Below, piece after piece: positions 42,135-54,714 of a stretch of DNA of 64,000 nucleotides (the stretch's first letter is position 1; every line of letters begins with the position of its first letter). A program made the translations under genes and the position numbers. Origin of the DNA: Trifolium pratense (lineage: Eukaryota; Streptophyta; Magnoliopsida; Fabales; Fabaceae); contig NC_060063.1 of NCBI RefSeq assembly GCF_020283565.1, positions 24,792,777 to 24,856,776 of the forward strand, given 5' to 3'. The notes beneath the pieces were generated by a model. That model did not search any database. It saw only the letters and a list, made by a program, of their open reading frames with translations, and was not told the DNA's origin.

Positions 42135-42960
42135 TTTTTTAGAAAATTATTTTTTCAATATCAAAAACAACAACCTTTCTTGAAACACTTAAAAACTCTC
42201 TTAGTCAAGCTTTGGTTATTTATTTACTATCCACTAGCTGGAAGGCTGAGTTTAACCAAAGGAGGAAGGTGGGAACTTCATTGCAACGCCAAAGGAGTAC
42301 TTTTTTTAGAAGCCAAATGTGAAACTAACTTGAAAGATTTTGGTGATTTTGTGCCAAATAATTATTTGGTGTCACAACTCATACCAAAAATTAAATACAA
42401 TCTTCATATCGAAGAAATTCCCTTATTGGCAGTGCAACTAACGAGGTTCCATTGCGGTGGTTTTACGTAGTGTTTCTAAATGCGGGGAGAATTTGAGTGA
42501 AAATAAATTGGCACCATGTCATGATCGAACCATGTTGAATTCGCTAAAAGTTGAGCATTCACAGTCCTTGCATTGGCAATGTGAGTTTCACCCGGCTCCT
42601 CAATGGGTGGGTCGTGAATTAGGAGACTCTGGAGAAGTGATTGTTGCTATTGTGAAACTCACGCGAGAACAAGTTTTAAAATTGAAAAAAAATATTAATT
42701 CTCGCGTGAGTTTCCAACCCAACTCCTCCAAATATGTCATAATTAGGACAAAACCTTATTCAACTTTTGAGGTTATTGCAGGATACCTTTGGAGGTGTGT
42801 CACTAAAGCACGTTACATAGGAAATAATGATCAACCCACGAGGTTGTCCACATTGGTTGACATTAGAAATCGGTTAAAACCGCCTCTTCCTAGTGGTTAT
42901 GCTGAGAATGCAACATTTCCAACCGTGACACAAACTCGCTCTTTCAATGATCTTATTTGT

Positions 42961-43327
42961 GATGGCGCGGATGGTTGGAAAACTAATAATCGGAGGCGTG
43001 TAATCACCGAACTAAGGAATTATCCGCAAATATTGCGCAACTCTCCCAGAATACAACCGCTTCTTCTCGACGATAAACATGTCGAGGCTATCAAGACACG
43101 AGAATGTCACGAGGTAGGTAACTCAGACACTTTATTTGCTTATTAGAACTTATGTGTTTGAAGGTTAGATAAGAGAAACAGTGAGGTAAATATATATTAT
43201 AAGTTGCGCAAAACTATATTTTTGTTCTTGCTCATACTCGGTTATATATATCACACACATAGGATTCCTATGTTATAATCCTTCTTTTTAGCTACTATAA
43301 TCCATATTATGTAGCATTCACCACTAC
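42961..43327 (+). repeat. Copy A of a 367-bp direct duplication with exon-like start
   Basis: Matches 51274-51645 with 11 substitutions (10 transitions) and one 5-bp indel. The first 153 bases are open and encode GADGWKTNNRRRVITELRNY ... DKHVEAIKTRECHE, followed by a donor-like GAG-GTAGGT at 43111-43116. Among nine differences inside this open part, six are silent. I do not recognise the protein. The stretch is fused in frame to the end of BAHD piece 1, which is probably accidental. Confidence 0.8.
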
Positions 43328-44490
43328 AAGAGTTAATATGCATAAGCCTCTTCTTATGTATGGTGCATAAGTCATTCACAGCCATCAGATGATTTTACAC
43401 GTGTAATAATAAGAACTTTCTATTTTTGCTTGCTCAATTTCGGTCACATTTTATATGCGATTCAATCACCGATTTCGAAAACTAATACCGGAAACATTCA
43501 TAAAATCGAACGGCGATCAAAATGGTATAAAGAACATCGAGTTTCGTTAATTATTGAGGGAGAACGAACCGGGTCATCGCGACCCGTTTCTACATAAAAT
43601 GAGTGAGGAAGATGATGAATAGTGACGCGCCTCCACGCCCACTCTCACTGGCCGTGCGTGGGGGAGCGTGCGGTGGCAAGGAGACTCCAAATTTTTTTAT
43701 TGTTTTTACAGAAAAATAATAAATAATTTTTTGAGAATTTTGGGACCAGTTAGGTATTTTTCTGAGACCTAGAACTATTTTTAGTTAATTAAATGAGGTA
43801 AATATGATTTTATAAATATCAGGTATTAATAAAATGTTCCCAAAATTTTATTTAGGGTATTTTGAATTATTTGGAACGGCTGGGGATACCTCACTCTCTC
43901 TGGTTTTATATCGTCTTAAAAATTTAAATTTATTTCACAATTAATTAAGTTGATTTAAAATATGTACTTTCGTCGATAAATTAAAATCAAGTTAATTGGG
44001 TTGGGGTACTGATAAGAGGAGTAGTAGGCTTTTGTTTTGAGAGAGTGAATGACTAATTGAGTGTTGGAGTACATCTAAAACTATTAAGTACATCGAATGA
44101 TTTTGGAGAACAACTCTTTGAAACCATTCCACAGCAAAAATGGTTTCATACCGTTATACACTGAAGCCATTAGTCTAGTTAAATGGTTTCATAGCGTTAT
44201 ACACTGAAACCATTATTATAGTTAAATGGTTTTATATGAGCATTAGAAATCTAGAGAAGGAAAAAAAAAATTGGGGGGCTCACAAGAAATCTAGAGGAAA
44301 AGGAAAAAAATTGGGGGGTGCGCTAAGCAAATGGGGGGCGCGCAAGTAATTTGGTAGTATATGGGGGGCGCGAGTAACGGATTGCCTAATTTTGGGCTTG
44401 GGCTGACTTTTGATGTAGGAAGCAAATATATTGGGTGTAAGAAGCAAGTTTATGCATGGTGCATAAGTTTGGGCTTATGCACCATAACCA
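43328..44490. mobile_element. Probable non-autonomous inverted-repeat insertion
   Basis: This stretch interrupts copy A relative to copy B. Its left end (ATATGCATAAGCC, TATGGTGCATAAG) and right end (TTATGCATGGTGCATAAG, GGGCTTATGCACCATAACC) contain the same words in opposite orientation. Inside are a short direct repeat (ATGGTTTCATA-CGTTATACA at about 44148 and 44185) and four G6 runs (44273-44368). No TSD or coding frame could be supported. Confidence 0.4.
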
Positions 44491-45408
44491 CACACATAAA
44501 TTAATTAATTTGAAAGTAACAAAACGTAAAGCATGTAATATATATTTAATGCATTAAATATAAATATAACTGAGTACCCACCCGCCCCATACCCATATAA
44601 TATATATTTATTTATTTTATATATATTATTATATAATAACATATGAATATCAATTTTAAAAAATACAACACTATTAAACTATTACACATTTTTAATAAAG
44701 ATGTTTATTTATAACATAACACAAACACAATATGAATATGTCAACAAAAAAAATGAACTTTAACGTGAGGTTAGTAAATTTTTTGTTTATAATTTTGATG
44801 AGTCAACATTAAAATCTAAAAAAAAAAAATTAATTATATTAAAACGATGTGATATTTTATAATTAATCAATTTATTTTTAGAAAAATGCGGGTAACGGGT
44901 ACGAGTATGACTACTTAGGTACTCATAGGGTACGGGGACGGGTACAAAGTTGTTACCCACGCTGGTATGAGGATGGATACGAGTATTTTTTTTAACTGCG
45001 GGTATGGGGATGAGTACTATAGTACCCTACCCATTGCCATCCCTACTTGACGTATGTTAGCGGTATAACACCCACATCGCACCCCCACAATTCTCGTGTT
45101 ACGCGGTGTTGCGCATTTAGACCGTGTGTGTGTCTGTTTTTCATGAGTGCTCTAGAGACCCGCCACAGTCTCATGCAAGTGGCCCCACTTGACACTCATA
45201 GGTGATTCCATCTAGTGTATGCTACAACCATACACCACCCAAAAGGGTTTATGGTAGTCATTAAAAGCCTTTAAAGCTTACCCCTCAAATTTAATTTTAA
45301 TTTAGCACTTCTCATAGCCATTATCATAACACATAGGAAATAGACAAAATTTTAGTGCTAACATAACTAACAAGTAACTTGTTTTTACCCATATGAACCT
45401 TCTTCATG
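44491..45408. other. Non-coding stretch with hAT-MITE-like words
   Basis: Between the insertion and the CACTA element. GAGTACCCACCCGCCCCATACC near 44573 and, reversed, GGGTATGGGGATGAGTAC ... GCCATCCCTA near 45000-45050 resemble a GGGTACGGGTATGGG-type MITE common in plants. Its termini and TSD could not be fixed. The part 45055-45405 shows no supported feature. Confidence 0.35.
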
Positions 45409-48400
45409 CACTAGTAGAAAAAAGCTTTTTTACATCTGGCGAAAAACACTTTTTACATCTGAAAAATGTCAGATGTAGGCGCACGAGACTTAGTAAGTAT
45501 ATACGTTTTACATCTGGTGGAGTCAGATGTAAAAAAACACTTTTTACCTCTGACCAAGGCGAAAATCAAATATTATTTTTTAAAAATTAAATTGGACCTT
45601 TTACATCTGACCAAGTCCACCAGATGTGAAATCTTAACTTTATTTAATTTTTTTTTTTGAAAAACCTGCGTTTTTTTTAATATATTTTAAATCCTTTTTT
45701 TTATTAAAAAAATCTAACCCACAATGCCAACAATATAACATAACTTGCATCAAGAACATAATACTAAAATTCAACATTCAACATATAGTAATAATGTCGT
45801 TAAAATACAACCATTGAACATCCAAAATACAAATAAAAACATCATCATAATTAATACTAATCCATTGTAACTTCACACAAACCTAGCTAGCTAGCTCCTA
45901 ATCTTTCTCATCGGCATCATCATAATCTATCTCAGGATTATATAGGTCAAGAAAACAAGTTGCCTAGCGGTCTCGCAAATCATACAGCTCCTCCTTTGTT
46001 AATGTCGTGGGATCATTGAACACCTACAATATGTAAATAACTTAATTCAGCAACTTATTACAAGAAGTACTTAGGAAGTTACAAGGGTCAAGGAGCCCAA
46101 ACAAACGAGCACACCAAAAAGTTGCAAACACGCACAACACGCCGAGCTAAAACCAAAACAGAAAAACGCAGCAACAAGCTCTTGATTAATGGACTACCTA
46201 TAATGAACATATAGTTTTACACTACCAGTGAACCTTGCATGTATGTGGTCAAGTTTTTTAATACTAGCTCTTGTTAAGAAGGGAACTAGTCATGTGGTTT
46301 ATAAATTAACATTTCTAGGACCAGGTTAGTGATTTGAGCAAGGGCTCTGTTTTATGCAAAGCCATATGAGGAGAATCCTAAATCATTCAATAATATTGAC
46401 CGTTATCATTGTTTGTTTTTATCAATTTCCCATTTCTCTTGTCTACATTCCTACTCCTACCTAACAATCAATGACAAACTAATGAAGAAAAAAAAGAAAG
46501 ATTGTTCACACCTCATTGGTTGAATTTACAACAGAATCCATCTACAAATAAATCCTCAAATTGATTTCATGATCAACGGGAAATCTAGATACCGACAAGC
46601 TCCCATCTACTCCCGAGGTTGATGCTGAAAAATCAAGAAGGTATGAAACAAGAAATGGACAATTTCCATACACTAAGACTTTATATATAGAAAGTCATCA
46701 ACAAGGGAAACACCATTAACATAATAGAAAAGGGAAACAAAACCAAGAAATAAAGAGAAGATAAAAAGGCACTAAAATATATAATATTGATAAAATTGTA
46801 GAGTTCATCACCAAGGATTAATGCAATGGAAATAAAAACCTGCATCATGAAAATAAAGGAAAGTTAAGGCTTAAAATGGAAAAAAATCAAAACTGAAATC
46901 ATGTTAGTTCTAATAGTGTGTCCTTCAATTTGTGTTCATTCAAAGACCTTATAACCATTAAGACTCTTCATGCTACTCTCCGGTAAACTTTCAGAGAACC
47001 AACTTCCTTTAAGTACTCTGATCAATGGCCACATAATGCCCCATGAAACCACAACACCGAAAAACAATGATAAATTGACAAGATGAGAACAGATCATTCC
47101 TGCTCCAACATAAGTCATGCTGAAATCAAAGTAAAATCCGCAAAAAAATAAAACATTCAAATCAATACAATCGACAAATGTTTCATAGTTCTGATTCATA
47201 AAACTAAAAAGAGAGTTACAGAAGTTGAAGTTAAAGGACCGGTTCAACCCTGACAAAAGAGAAAATACTAACATAACACTAATATACTAACATTTGCCTA
47301 TTAAAAAAAAGAGAGATAGAATCAAAGCACACACGTGTTTTTCCACGCTTTCCACCCAAAAGTAGGAAACTGACCAAATCCACATTGGTCTCCACCAGCA
47401 TAGAACCATTGGAAGAAAGACCAAAGCAAACTGAGTGAGAAGAATTGTGTGAAACCCTTAAGTTACTTCCTGTCAAAGATGCCAAACTAGTTTTATATGT
47501 TTTCATCTTGAAATTACAAATATAGAAGACAAATAACACAAACATAATCGGCCTCGTAATCATACTTGGCCATGACATTTCCTTAAGGAGTATGGAATCC
47601 ATTAATAAGAACACCTGTAGCAGTTCCACTTGGATAAGGTAATTTAGAGTCAATTATCATCATCTGTTAAATAACATAGCAATCAACATTCAAGTTACTC
47701 TTAATCCAATTCATCTTAAAATAAACACTTTCATCACTTTTACATTAATATATTATTACTTAAACTGTTAAACTTCAAGAATAACAAACCTTTGAAATGT
47801 AATCAATTAATCAAGTGAATGAATATCATATAAAGAAACTAATAAAGCAAATTGATTTGACTCCGACAAAATATCATGCGATCACTATATCAGTCACCGG
47901 ATGACGATCATACGATTCATATTCTGAAGTAAAAAATATACGGTTTAACCTGCATCCAATGGCTGAGATAGTAACTGTAGGAAATTTTCATTGTGTTGTG
48001 GTCAATCACATCACATGGCGTTAAAATTAGCAGTTTGGTAAAACTCTGCTAGGCCCCCAAAGACACAAAACACAAACACAAGCATTACAATACCACAAAT
48101 TTCAACACTTAGACAAGGATACCTTGGCAATCTATGTAAAGACAACTCAAATAAATCTAACACACTTAGAAGTGATAAGGTGATTTTGTTGGCAATTAAT
48201 TAAGTTATGCTATATATACTAAATCATCCTTCATACAAACTTCAACACATATGACAAACATAAAAAATCAAAAAGGGACCAACCTCCAATGAATCTACAA
48301 AGTTTCTTTAAGCCTCAAGTATCAGATGTTGTGCTTCAGTACCTAAGCTTTCAATCTCATCCTCAAATGCCTTCTGTTGTCTATCATGTTGCATAATGAG

Positions 48401-49438
48401 TTTACCTACTTATATGTCTATCCTTCTTGATAAGCTTTTGTAATCAAATTCATCATTTAGCTTTATCATATTTTCCACCTTTATAGCCTACAAGATGCAC
48501 AAATATTGAACATCTATGTAATGGTTAGTGGTGACATAATACTATTTTTTTATCTTATTATCTACAACAAATTTAAAAGTTTTGATAGAAGCAAATTTTT
48601 GTTAAATGTCAAATTTATTGTCTTAAGGTATTGAAAGTACTTGAATCTCAGATTTTCCAGTTCACATCAATATCAAATTCTCACAACACTAAAAGCAAAA
48701 GTAGAAGAGATTACAAAAAAATTACACAAGATTAAACCCTTAATCATCAAAATCAAAGATTAAAATGAAAGATAAGCATATGCTAAAACGTAAAAACCCT
48801 TAATCGTCAGAACTCACTAGTTTTAGATCGAGAGCAGAGGCGGTGCAATTATGACTCTGTAACAACCCTTAATCGTTTCACTGATCTTCGATTTGGGTTC
48901 AGTAAGCCTTGATTCTTCAATTAGGGATTGAATTTGTGATTCAGTGAAAGGGATTGGAGGCTAGGAACGAGTGTGATAGGGAGAGAGAGAGAGAATGAGT
49001 TCGATCTAGTGAGAGAGTGAACGATAGATCAAGTGAGGTAGCGAAGAATCACCGATTGCTGAAACGGAGAAGATGAAGGCTAGGTTTGGTTTCGATTTCG
49101 CGTGCGTGGCTGAGAGAAGATGAGGTGTTTTTTGTTATGTCGTGACTTATAATAATTTCCATTAAAAAAAAATACTTTAATACTTTTTACATCTGAGCAT
49201 ATTATGGGCCAGATGTATACATATTTTAGAGAATTTTGGAAATAATTACAGGATTGCCACCGCGTTTAGTTTTGTATCCGGGGATATTAAGCTCAGATGT
49301 AAAAAGTTGTCTCTATGTATTTTTCACTTATGTGGATATTGATACCAGATGTAAACACTACTCCATATTCCTTTTCACATCTGACATAGCTTCCACTGAT
49401 GTAAAACCGTTAAGTAATATGTAATATTTGTACTAGTG
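45409..49438 (-). mobile_element. CACTA-type DNA transposon, non-autonomous, with captured gene DNA
   Basis: Ends are CACTAGTAGAAAAAAGC (45409) and GTACTAGTG (to 49438), with a 3-bp TSD ATG (45406-45408 and 49439-49441), all as in the CACTA superfamily. Subterminal regions carry many copies of TTTTTACATCTG in both orientations (left: 45428, 45448, 45506, 45600; right: 49187, 49300, 49376), the presumed transposase binding sites. No transposase was recognised. The 4030-bp body carries, on the minus strand, a YSL transporter fragment and two further exon-like stretches (45886-46024 ending DDADEKD and 48301-48480) that I cannot identify. Cargo and promoter-like CT-rich sequence near 48960-49090 suggest minus-strand transcription. 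Confidence 0.9.
46936..47662 (-). pseudogene. Captured fragment of a YSL (yellow stripe-like) metal-nicotianamine transporter
   Basis: YSL proteins are membrane transporters of metal chelates in the OPT family. Three exon parts are visible on the minus strand: about 47662-47570 (YPSGTATGVLINGFHTP, where the following Gln codon has become TAA), about 47463-47336 ([20 protein letters not shown], then GWKAWKNT) and about 47140-46936 (MTYVGAGMICSHLVNLSLFF, VVVSWGIMWPLI, LPESSMKSLNGYKVF). Intron-like sequence separates them, so genomic DNA rather than mRNA was captured. Only the middle of a normal protein of roughly 650-700 residues is present. It lies entirely inside the CACTA element, so it is cargo and not a native locus. 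Confidence 0.88.
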
Positions 49439-49441
49439 ATG

Positions 49442-51273
49442 GGATCTCCAATCACAAAGGTTGGGTTCTCATTACTTGTCGTTTTTCAGTGGCCTAGTCC
49501 ATTCCTATCAATTTTCTTCCCAGGGGTTAAGTCAGCGGATCCAATCAATTCACAGATATTGACTAAGACGTCTCAAAGTCAATTTATCTCACAATTTCTC
49601 GAGTCTATAAAGTAAACTCGATTTTCACAATAAGTTTATACAAGTCTACTTAGATGGCTACTAAGCGACAACTTATTCATCAATAAAATAAATATACTTA
49701 TAGATTTATCTCATTGACACATATCCAATCATCATAAATTTATTATACAAGTCTACTTAGAATACTTTCTAAGCGACACCCCCACATTAGATAAATGTGA
49801 CTTCATTTGTGAATTTATCACAGAAGCTTACTTGAATAGTTTTCAAGTGATAACACTCTCACAATACAGAAATAAATCTCAAATATATATTTTACACAAA
49901 CAAATCTCATGATACATCATTATATTGTTCTAATACAATGGCTAATCCACACTATACCTCATAGAATCTGCTTAGATAAATTATAAACGACAACATATTC
50001 ACAAAGAAGAAAATTAGATCCAATTATATATTTATCATCAAACATCATTGTATAACTTTGATACAATAGTTACTTCACAATATATCATATCATCCATCAA
50101 ATATTTGATGATTCTATCACCAATAATTTTCATCAATTTATGAGCAATAGCTCTTTAAATATTTTACGAGATTAAGATCATCAAAAAAATGTTTCTACAA
50201 TAAAATTATTAAATGAATAATACATTAATCCTCCAATAAATTGAGATTTATACTCGTCACTTCAATTTATTTATTCTTTCGATCAGGTAGTACATATTAG
50301 ACTCATAAGGGATACTTAACAATTAATCACACATCCTTATGAACTCAAATCATACAAGGTCATAAACTCCACAAGATTTACGTCGTTATCAAATTACTCA
50401 TATTACTTAAAAATATGGTAGGACAAATTAACATAGCACACCACAAAAACTATTAGAAAATGACTATATTATACCACAAACTATTAACACATATATGCAA
50501 GCACCAATGACACTATCACATGACTAGAAATCCACACGAAAGTCTACAGAGGAAGGATTAAACTTTTCAAACAGATTCTCAAAAACACTCAAGTTTGGCA
50601 AATGACAATTCTCCTAATAGTCATAAGTATTCTCTTTAATATAAAGACCAACATATTGCCAAAAACATTCCATTAATTATCAAATTAAGTTGTCCACTTT
50701 TATGAGAAAATTCTAATTTTATCAATTGAAATGCAAAGGTTTTTATATTACGTTCAATCCTTCTATATCAGCAATCGCTCATATATCCAAGTTCAGTCGA
50801 TCAAACTAAATAATAAAATTTACGAAATAGCTATGGGCACATACTTAAAAAAACAAACACACATTTAATTTTAAAATTACCAATAATAATTTTCCAATAA
50901 CACGGCACATGCAAAACGTTATATATGAAACCTTTTAGGAATTAAGCTAAAGAGTCCTAGTTCCTCAGCACAAATTTTTTATTCACAACAAATATTTTTA
51001 GCTAGACAAATTCAATACAATCACAAACTCAACATAAAATTCAGAACTTGCGGAGATTAAAGGTTAGAATATGCACCTGACCCCATGATGGTCCCTTTAG
51101 TAGACTAAACCCCACATTTTTGCGCCATAAAATAATTGGAGAAAAATACATAACCACACCGGTAGTGTAGATGACCATCAATTGGAGTGGCAATAACTGT
51201 GGGAGAAGCGAAGCCATCAACCTCAACCTTGTTGCCATTGCCATAACAATTTTCAGCCATAATTCCTTAGATT
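49442..51273. other. AT-rich non-coding stretch, degenerate repeats
   Basis: No gene is supported. ATACAAGTCTACTTAGA followed within 20 bases by TAAGCGACAAC recurs near 49638, 49741 and 49826 and more weakly near 49970, a degenerate period of about 100-150 bp. A minus-strand ATG near 51259 opens a short frame (MAENCYGNGNKVEVDGFASP), not recognised. It is probably an old element. Confidence 0.35.
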
Positions 51274-51645
51274 GATGGCGCAGATGGCTGGAAAACTAAT
51301 AACCGGAGGCGTGTAATCACTGAACTAAGGAATTATCCACAAATATTGCGCAACTCCCCCAGAATACAACCGGTTCTTCTCGACGATAAACATGTCGAGG
51401 TTATCAAGACACGAGAATGTCACAAGGTAGGTAACTCAGACACTTTATTTGCTTATTAGAACTTATGTGTTTGAAGGTTAGATAAGAGAAACAATGAGGT
51501 AAATATATATTATAAGTTGCGCAAAACTATATTTTTGTTCTTGCTCATACTCGGTTATATATATCACACACATAGGATTTCTATGTTAACTGATAATCCT
51601 TCTTTTTAGCTACTATAATCCATATTATGTAGCATTCACCACTAC
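51274..51645 (+). repeat. Copy B of the direct duplication
   Basis: Partner of 42961-43327, with the same open stretch (two Val and one Lys replacements) and the same GTAGGT donor-like site at 51427. After 51645 it continues into sequence partly shared with 44490-44560 (AATTTGAAAGTAACAAAACG). The duplicated unit was therefore larger and copy A was later invaded and trimmed. Confidence 0.8.
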
Positions 51646-52144
51646 TATAGTAACTACCAAATTGCAAACGTTCATATTAACCAAGTATCAAAACGTGCAA
51701 CAATTCTTTCATAGTAATTTACATGAAATTAATGCATTAAGTATAAATATAAATATAAATTAATTTGAAAGTAACAAAACGTAAAGCATAACACTTTCTA
51801 AATATTTAATAATAAATTATAAAATAAGTAACTTTTGAAATATACAAAATATCCAACAATTTGCAAATCTTTGGATAATGCGGCCGAGGATGTTAGGAAA
51901 GCAGTTGAAAGGGTCAAGGACTACTTTGTAATGTCAGCACTTGATTACATAGATAGGGAAGAGGACATGGATTTGTTGAGGTATAATATTTTTGTAAATG
52001 CGGCAAAGAGTAATATGCGTGATGGAAAATCTAAGAGGAACCCAAATCTTTTTGCTGTTAGTTGGATGAATTTTTCGCTTAAGAATGCAGATTTTGGGTG
52101 AACATAGATTCTGAAGGGAAGGCCTTTATTATGAATAATGGTTA

Positions 52145-52859
52145 GATTTTTTCTAATTACACCCTTAGAACATCCTGTTACACCCAATATATCATGTTAT
52201 TTTATCGTAATACCTAAATTGCCCTTAGTCTCAAATTAATTACAAATCTTATATTTTCATTTTCCAATTTATTCACTTCTCTCGCTGACATCCATTGAAG
52301 GTTAACAAATTTTTGAGTTTTGATAAATGGTTAAAGTACATAATTTTTCCATTAAAATTAGATTGCCTAGTAAAGTGAAATTTTAAGCAATTTCATGTGT
52401 TTTTTTATTTTCCTCTATGCCTGCAAATCACACGTGAATTTAGTTTTTTTTAAAAAAAAATAAATTAACATACATAAACTTAATTTACGTATGTGTAAGT
52501 GAATTGAATTAACATATAATGTTTTAAGTTGAATTTAGAGCTTTATTACATCTAAGTGAATTAAATTCACGTGAGGAATTTTTAACTTCCTTTGTTCATG
52601 TTTGCTATCTGGGTTGTTTTTTCATATTTTACTTCATTTCATAAATAAAAAGGATAAGATAAATGGATAACCAAACAAAATCTAAAAAACGGGATTAATA
52701 AAAAACATGATTCAATGGAACCTCCCCTTGAGAAAAAGAGGAAAGAGAAGACCTAAAGAAATTAGGAATGGTAATTAGTGAAAATTTAAAAAGAAATTAG
52801 GGTATTTTTGTCATTTTGGGGTGTAACCTGGAATTTATAGGGTGTAATTAGAAAAAATC
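52145..52859. mobile_element. Mutator-type MITE with perfect 9-bp TSD in the BAHD pseudogene
   Basis: 715 bp with perfect 20-bp inverted ends GATTTTTTCTAATTACACCC and weaker similarity inward (GTTACACCC words on both sides). The target TAATGGTTA is repeated on both sides (52136-52144 and 52860-52868); nine bases is the Mutator/MULE hallmark. It cuts BAHD between IMNNG and YGES. It encodes no protein. Confidence 0.92.
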
Positions 52860-52977
52860 TAATGGTTATGGTGAAAGTATTGTGGTAGCGATTTCGTTGG
52901 AGGCATCTTATATGGATAGTTTTAGGAAATTTTTTTATGATGATAGTGAAGAAGTGTTTTGTACTTCCAAATTGTGA

Positions 52978-53578
52978 TTGTTGAAGTTCTAAAAGTTGTT
53001 AATGAAATATTTTGTTAACCCTTCTATCAAATAATAAGGGTATATTGTGAATGGGGGCTGTTTAAATTTCGTTGAGAATGTCGTGTGTTGTATTAGTCTC
53101 CCAATTCACTGCGTGATACTTCCTTCCTCCTAGTCTCAGTATCACCCCATATGAATAGATTATTGATGTCTTCAAACGTCAAGTTATATTCAATCCAAGC
53201 AAAAACGCTGAGACTGAAGAACTTACTTAACTAGTCACATCAGCATATAAACTATAAGCTCAAAATCTGACCTTACCAAACAGAGTCTATGATCTTAATC
53301 CCTCTGAAAGTAAAACCAATCATACATATATATAAAAATTCCCACTTGAATGAAAAGACAAAAGGGCAACAAGTTGCGTTGCTAGCTCTTTTATAATCGT
53401 ATGAAATTTAATAATCGATCAAACCTTTACAATCACTCTCCAAATAGGAGAAGATGTTGAACTATCACTCATAACCGGTGTTCCACTATATTTTGTCTTT
53501 TTTGCTTCTAGGTATCTTTTGCTTGGTATTTTTCATTCTTAATTAAGCTACAAAACCATGATATGGTAGATTGGAATT
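52978..53578. other. Intergenic stretch after the BAHD remnant
   Basis: About 600 bp of AT-rich sequence downstream of the former BAHD stop. I see no gene, RNA or element in it. Confidence 0.4.
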
Positions 53579-53698
53579 GGATCCCCTCCTGCTGTGTTCT
53601 CTCCTGCCCTATCGTCAACTGTCGGATTAATCCAACGGATGATAGAGAGTGAAAGTACAGATTAAAAAAACCTTTCTCGCCAAGAATCTCGCTTTAGG

Positions 53699-54083
53699 AC
53701 TCGATTGGTTCGAAGTAGATGGAGGGAAGGGGGAAAATCTTGACAAAAAAAGATTTCTTTTTATTAAACTTTTTTTTCAAAAAAAAAAAAAATTTATTCT
53801 TGAAAAAAAGAAACAAAATTTAAAAACAAATTTTTTAAAAATGTTCCCTCACAATTTAAAATGTTCTATGAATTTAAAATATTCTTTTTGCCAATTTAAA
53901 ACGTTTTTTTGACCAATCAAATCTCTCTAATAATTGAGATTTTTTGTTTTTGTTTTAAATATTTTTTTTCAAAAATAAAAAACATTTTTTTAAAAAAAAA
54001 AGATTTAATAAAAATAATTTTTTTTGTCAAGATTACCCCCTCACCTCCCCTCCCCTCCATCTACCTCGAACCAATCGGGCCCT
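53699..54083. mobile_element. Foldback MITE
   Basis: The left arm ACTCGATTGGTTCGAAGTAG continues ATGGAGGGAAGGGGG...ATCTTGACAAAAAAA. The right arm is its complement with a few changes (CGAGGTAGATGGAGGGGAGG on the minus strand). The centre is A/T runs. Open frames across it only reflect low-complexity sequence. Confidence 0.7.
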
Positions 54084-54367
54084 CGCACAATCTTTCATCA
54101 TCTTGACCATGCACAACAGTGACGTGATGACCTTTTAATGGAGAACCACGATGTCGAGTTGGCACAGCATTGGTAGCGACGAGCCGACGACGAATTCATA
54201 CAACGACGGCAGTAACGTTGACTTGTACAATGGTGGCGGACTTGTTGTCTTGTTCACACCACAGAAGCAGCGGTAATGGGGCCAGATCTTTCTGATGAAT
54301 ATTTGGTTGCGTTTGGCTCATAACACATACCTTGTTTAATGTATTTTATTTTTTATTTTTTTGTTTT

Positions 54368-54470
54368 CACCACCAGTTTAATCTGGTTCGGGAGTCAGTT
54401 CTGACATCAGGTGGTTTCAGCCCCCTCTCGATCGCAGTTGCGGGGGATCGAACCAACTAACTAACTAACT
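54368..54470 (-). repeat. SINE-like fragment
   Basis: On the minus strand GGTTCGATCCC fits a Pol III B box (GGTTCGANNCC), with GTTAGTTAGTTAGTT before it. No A box at the right distance and no clear tail were seen, so only a fragment of a tRNA-derived retroposon can be suggested. Confidence 0.35.
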
Positions 54471-54714
54471 ACCTTGTTTAATGTATTTTTTTCTTTCAAG
54501 TTAAGCTATAATGGTTATTAAAATTTAATTATATGTTAATCAACTAAGTTGCAGAATGCAAGAACCCTTTTATTAATTATGACAAAAAGCACATGACTCT
54601 GAAATTTTGAAGATGAAATTGGAAAATAAGATTGGAGAGCAGATAGAGAGCATGTAGGTGAAGGAAGATCCGGCCTCATTACCTTAAATGAAAACACGAA
54701 AACACCGTTGTGAA

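Larger units (their letters stand above)
42150..52977 (+). pseudogene. BAHD acyltransferase pseudogene, in pieces
   Basis: BAHD enzymes move acyl groups from CoA thioesters to alcohols or amines in the cytosol. Piece 1 (42150-42960) has TFLETLKNSLSQALVIY, a frameshift, then YYPLAGRLSLTKGGRWELHC, IPLLAVQLTRFHCGG, APCHDRTMLNSLKVEHSQSL, KPYSTFEVIAGYLWRCVTKA and PPLPSGYAENATFPTVTQTR. The expected HXXXD catalytic motif after FHCGG is deleted. Piece 2 (about 51875-52136) has AAEDVRKAVERVKDYFVMSA and NADFG, where the structural DFGWG motif is cut short by a small deletion and frameshift, then DSEGKAFIMNNG. Piece 3 (52860-52977) has YGESIVVAISLEASYMDSFR and a stop after FCTSKL. A MULE-type MITE separates pieces 2 and 3, and about 9 kb of other DNA separates 1 and 2. 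The nearest type is hydroxycinnamoyl-transferase-like; the exact substrate cannot be told. It is dead. Confidence 0.9.

Noticed and set aside
53649..54106. Two Lys/Phe-rich open frames
   Set aside because: They run through the foldback MITE and its A/T runs and are low-complexity artefacts.
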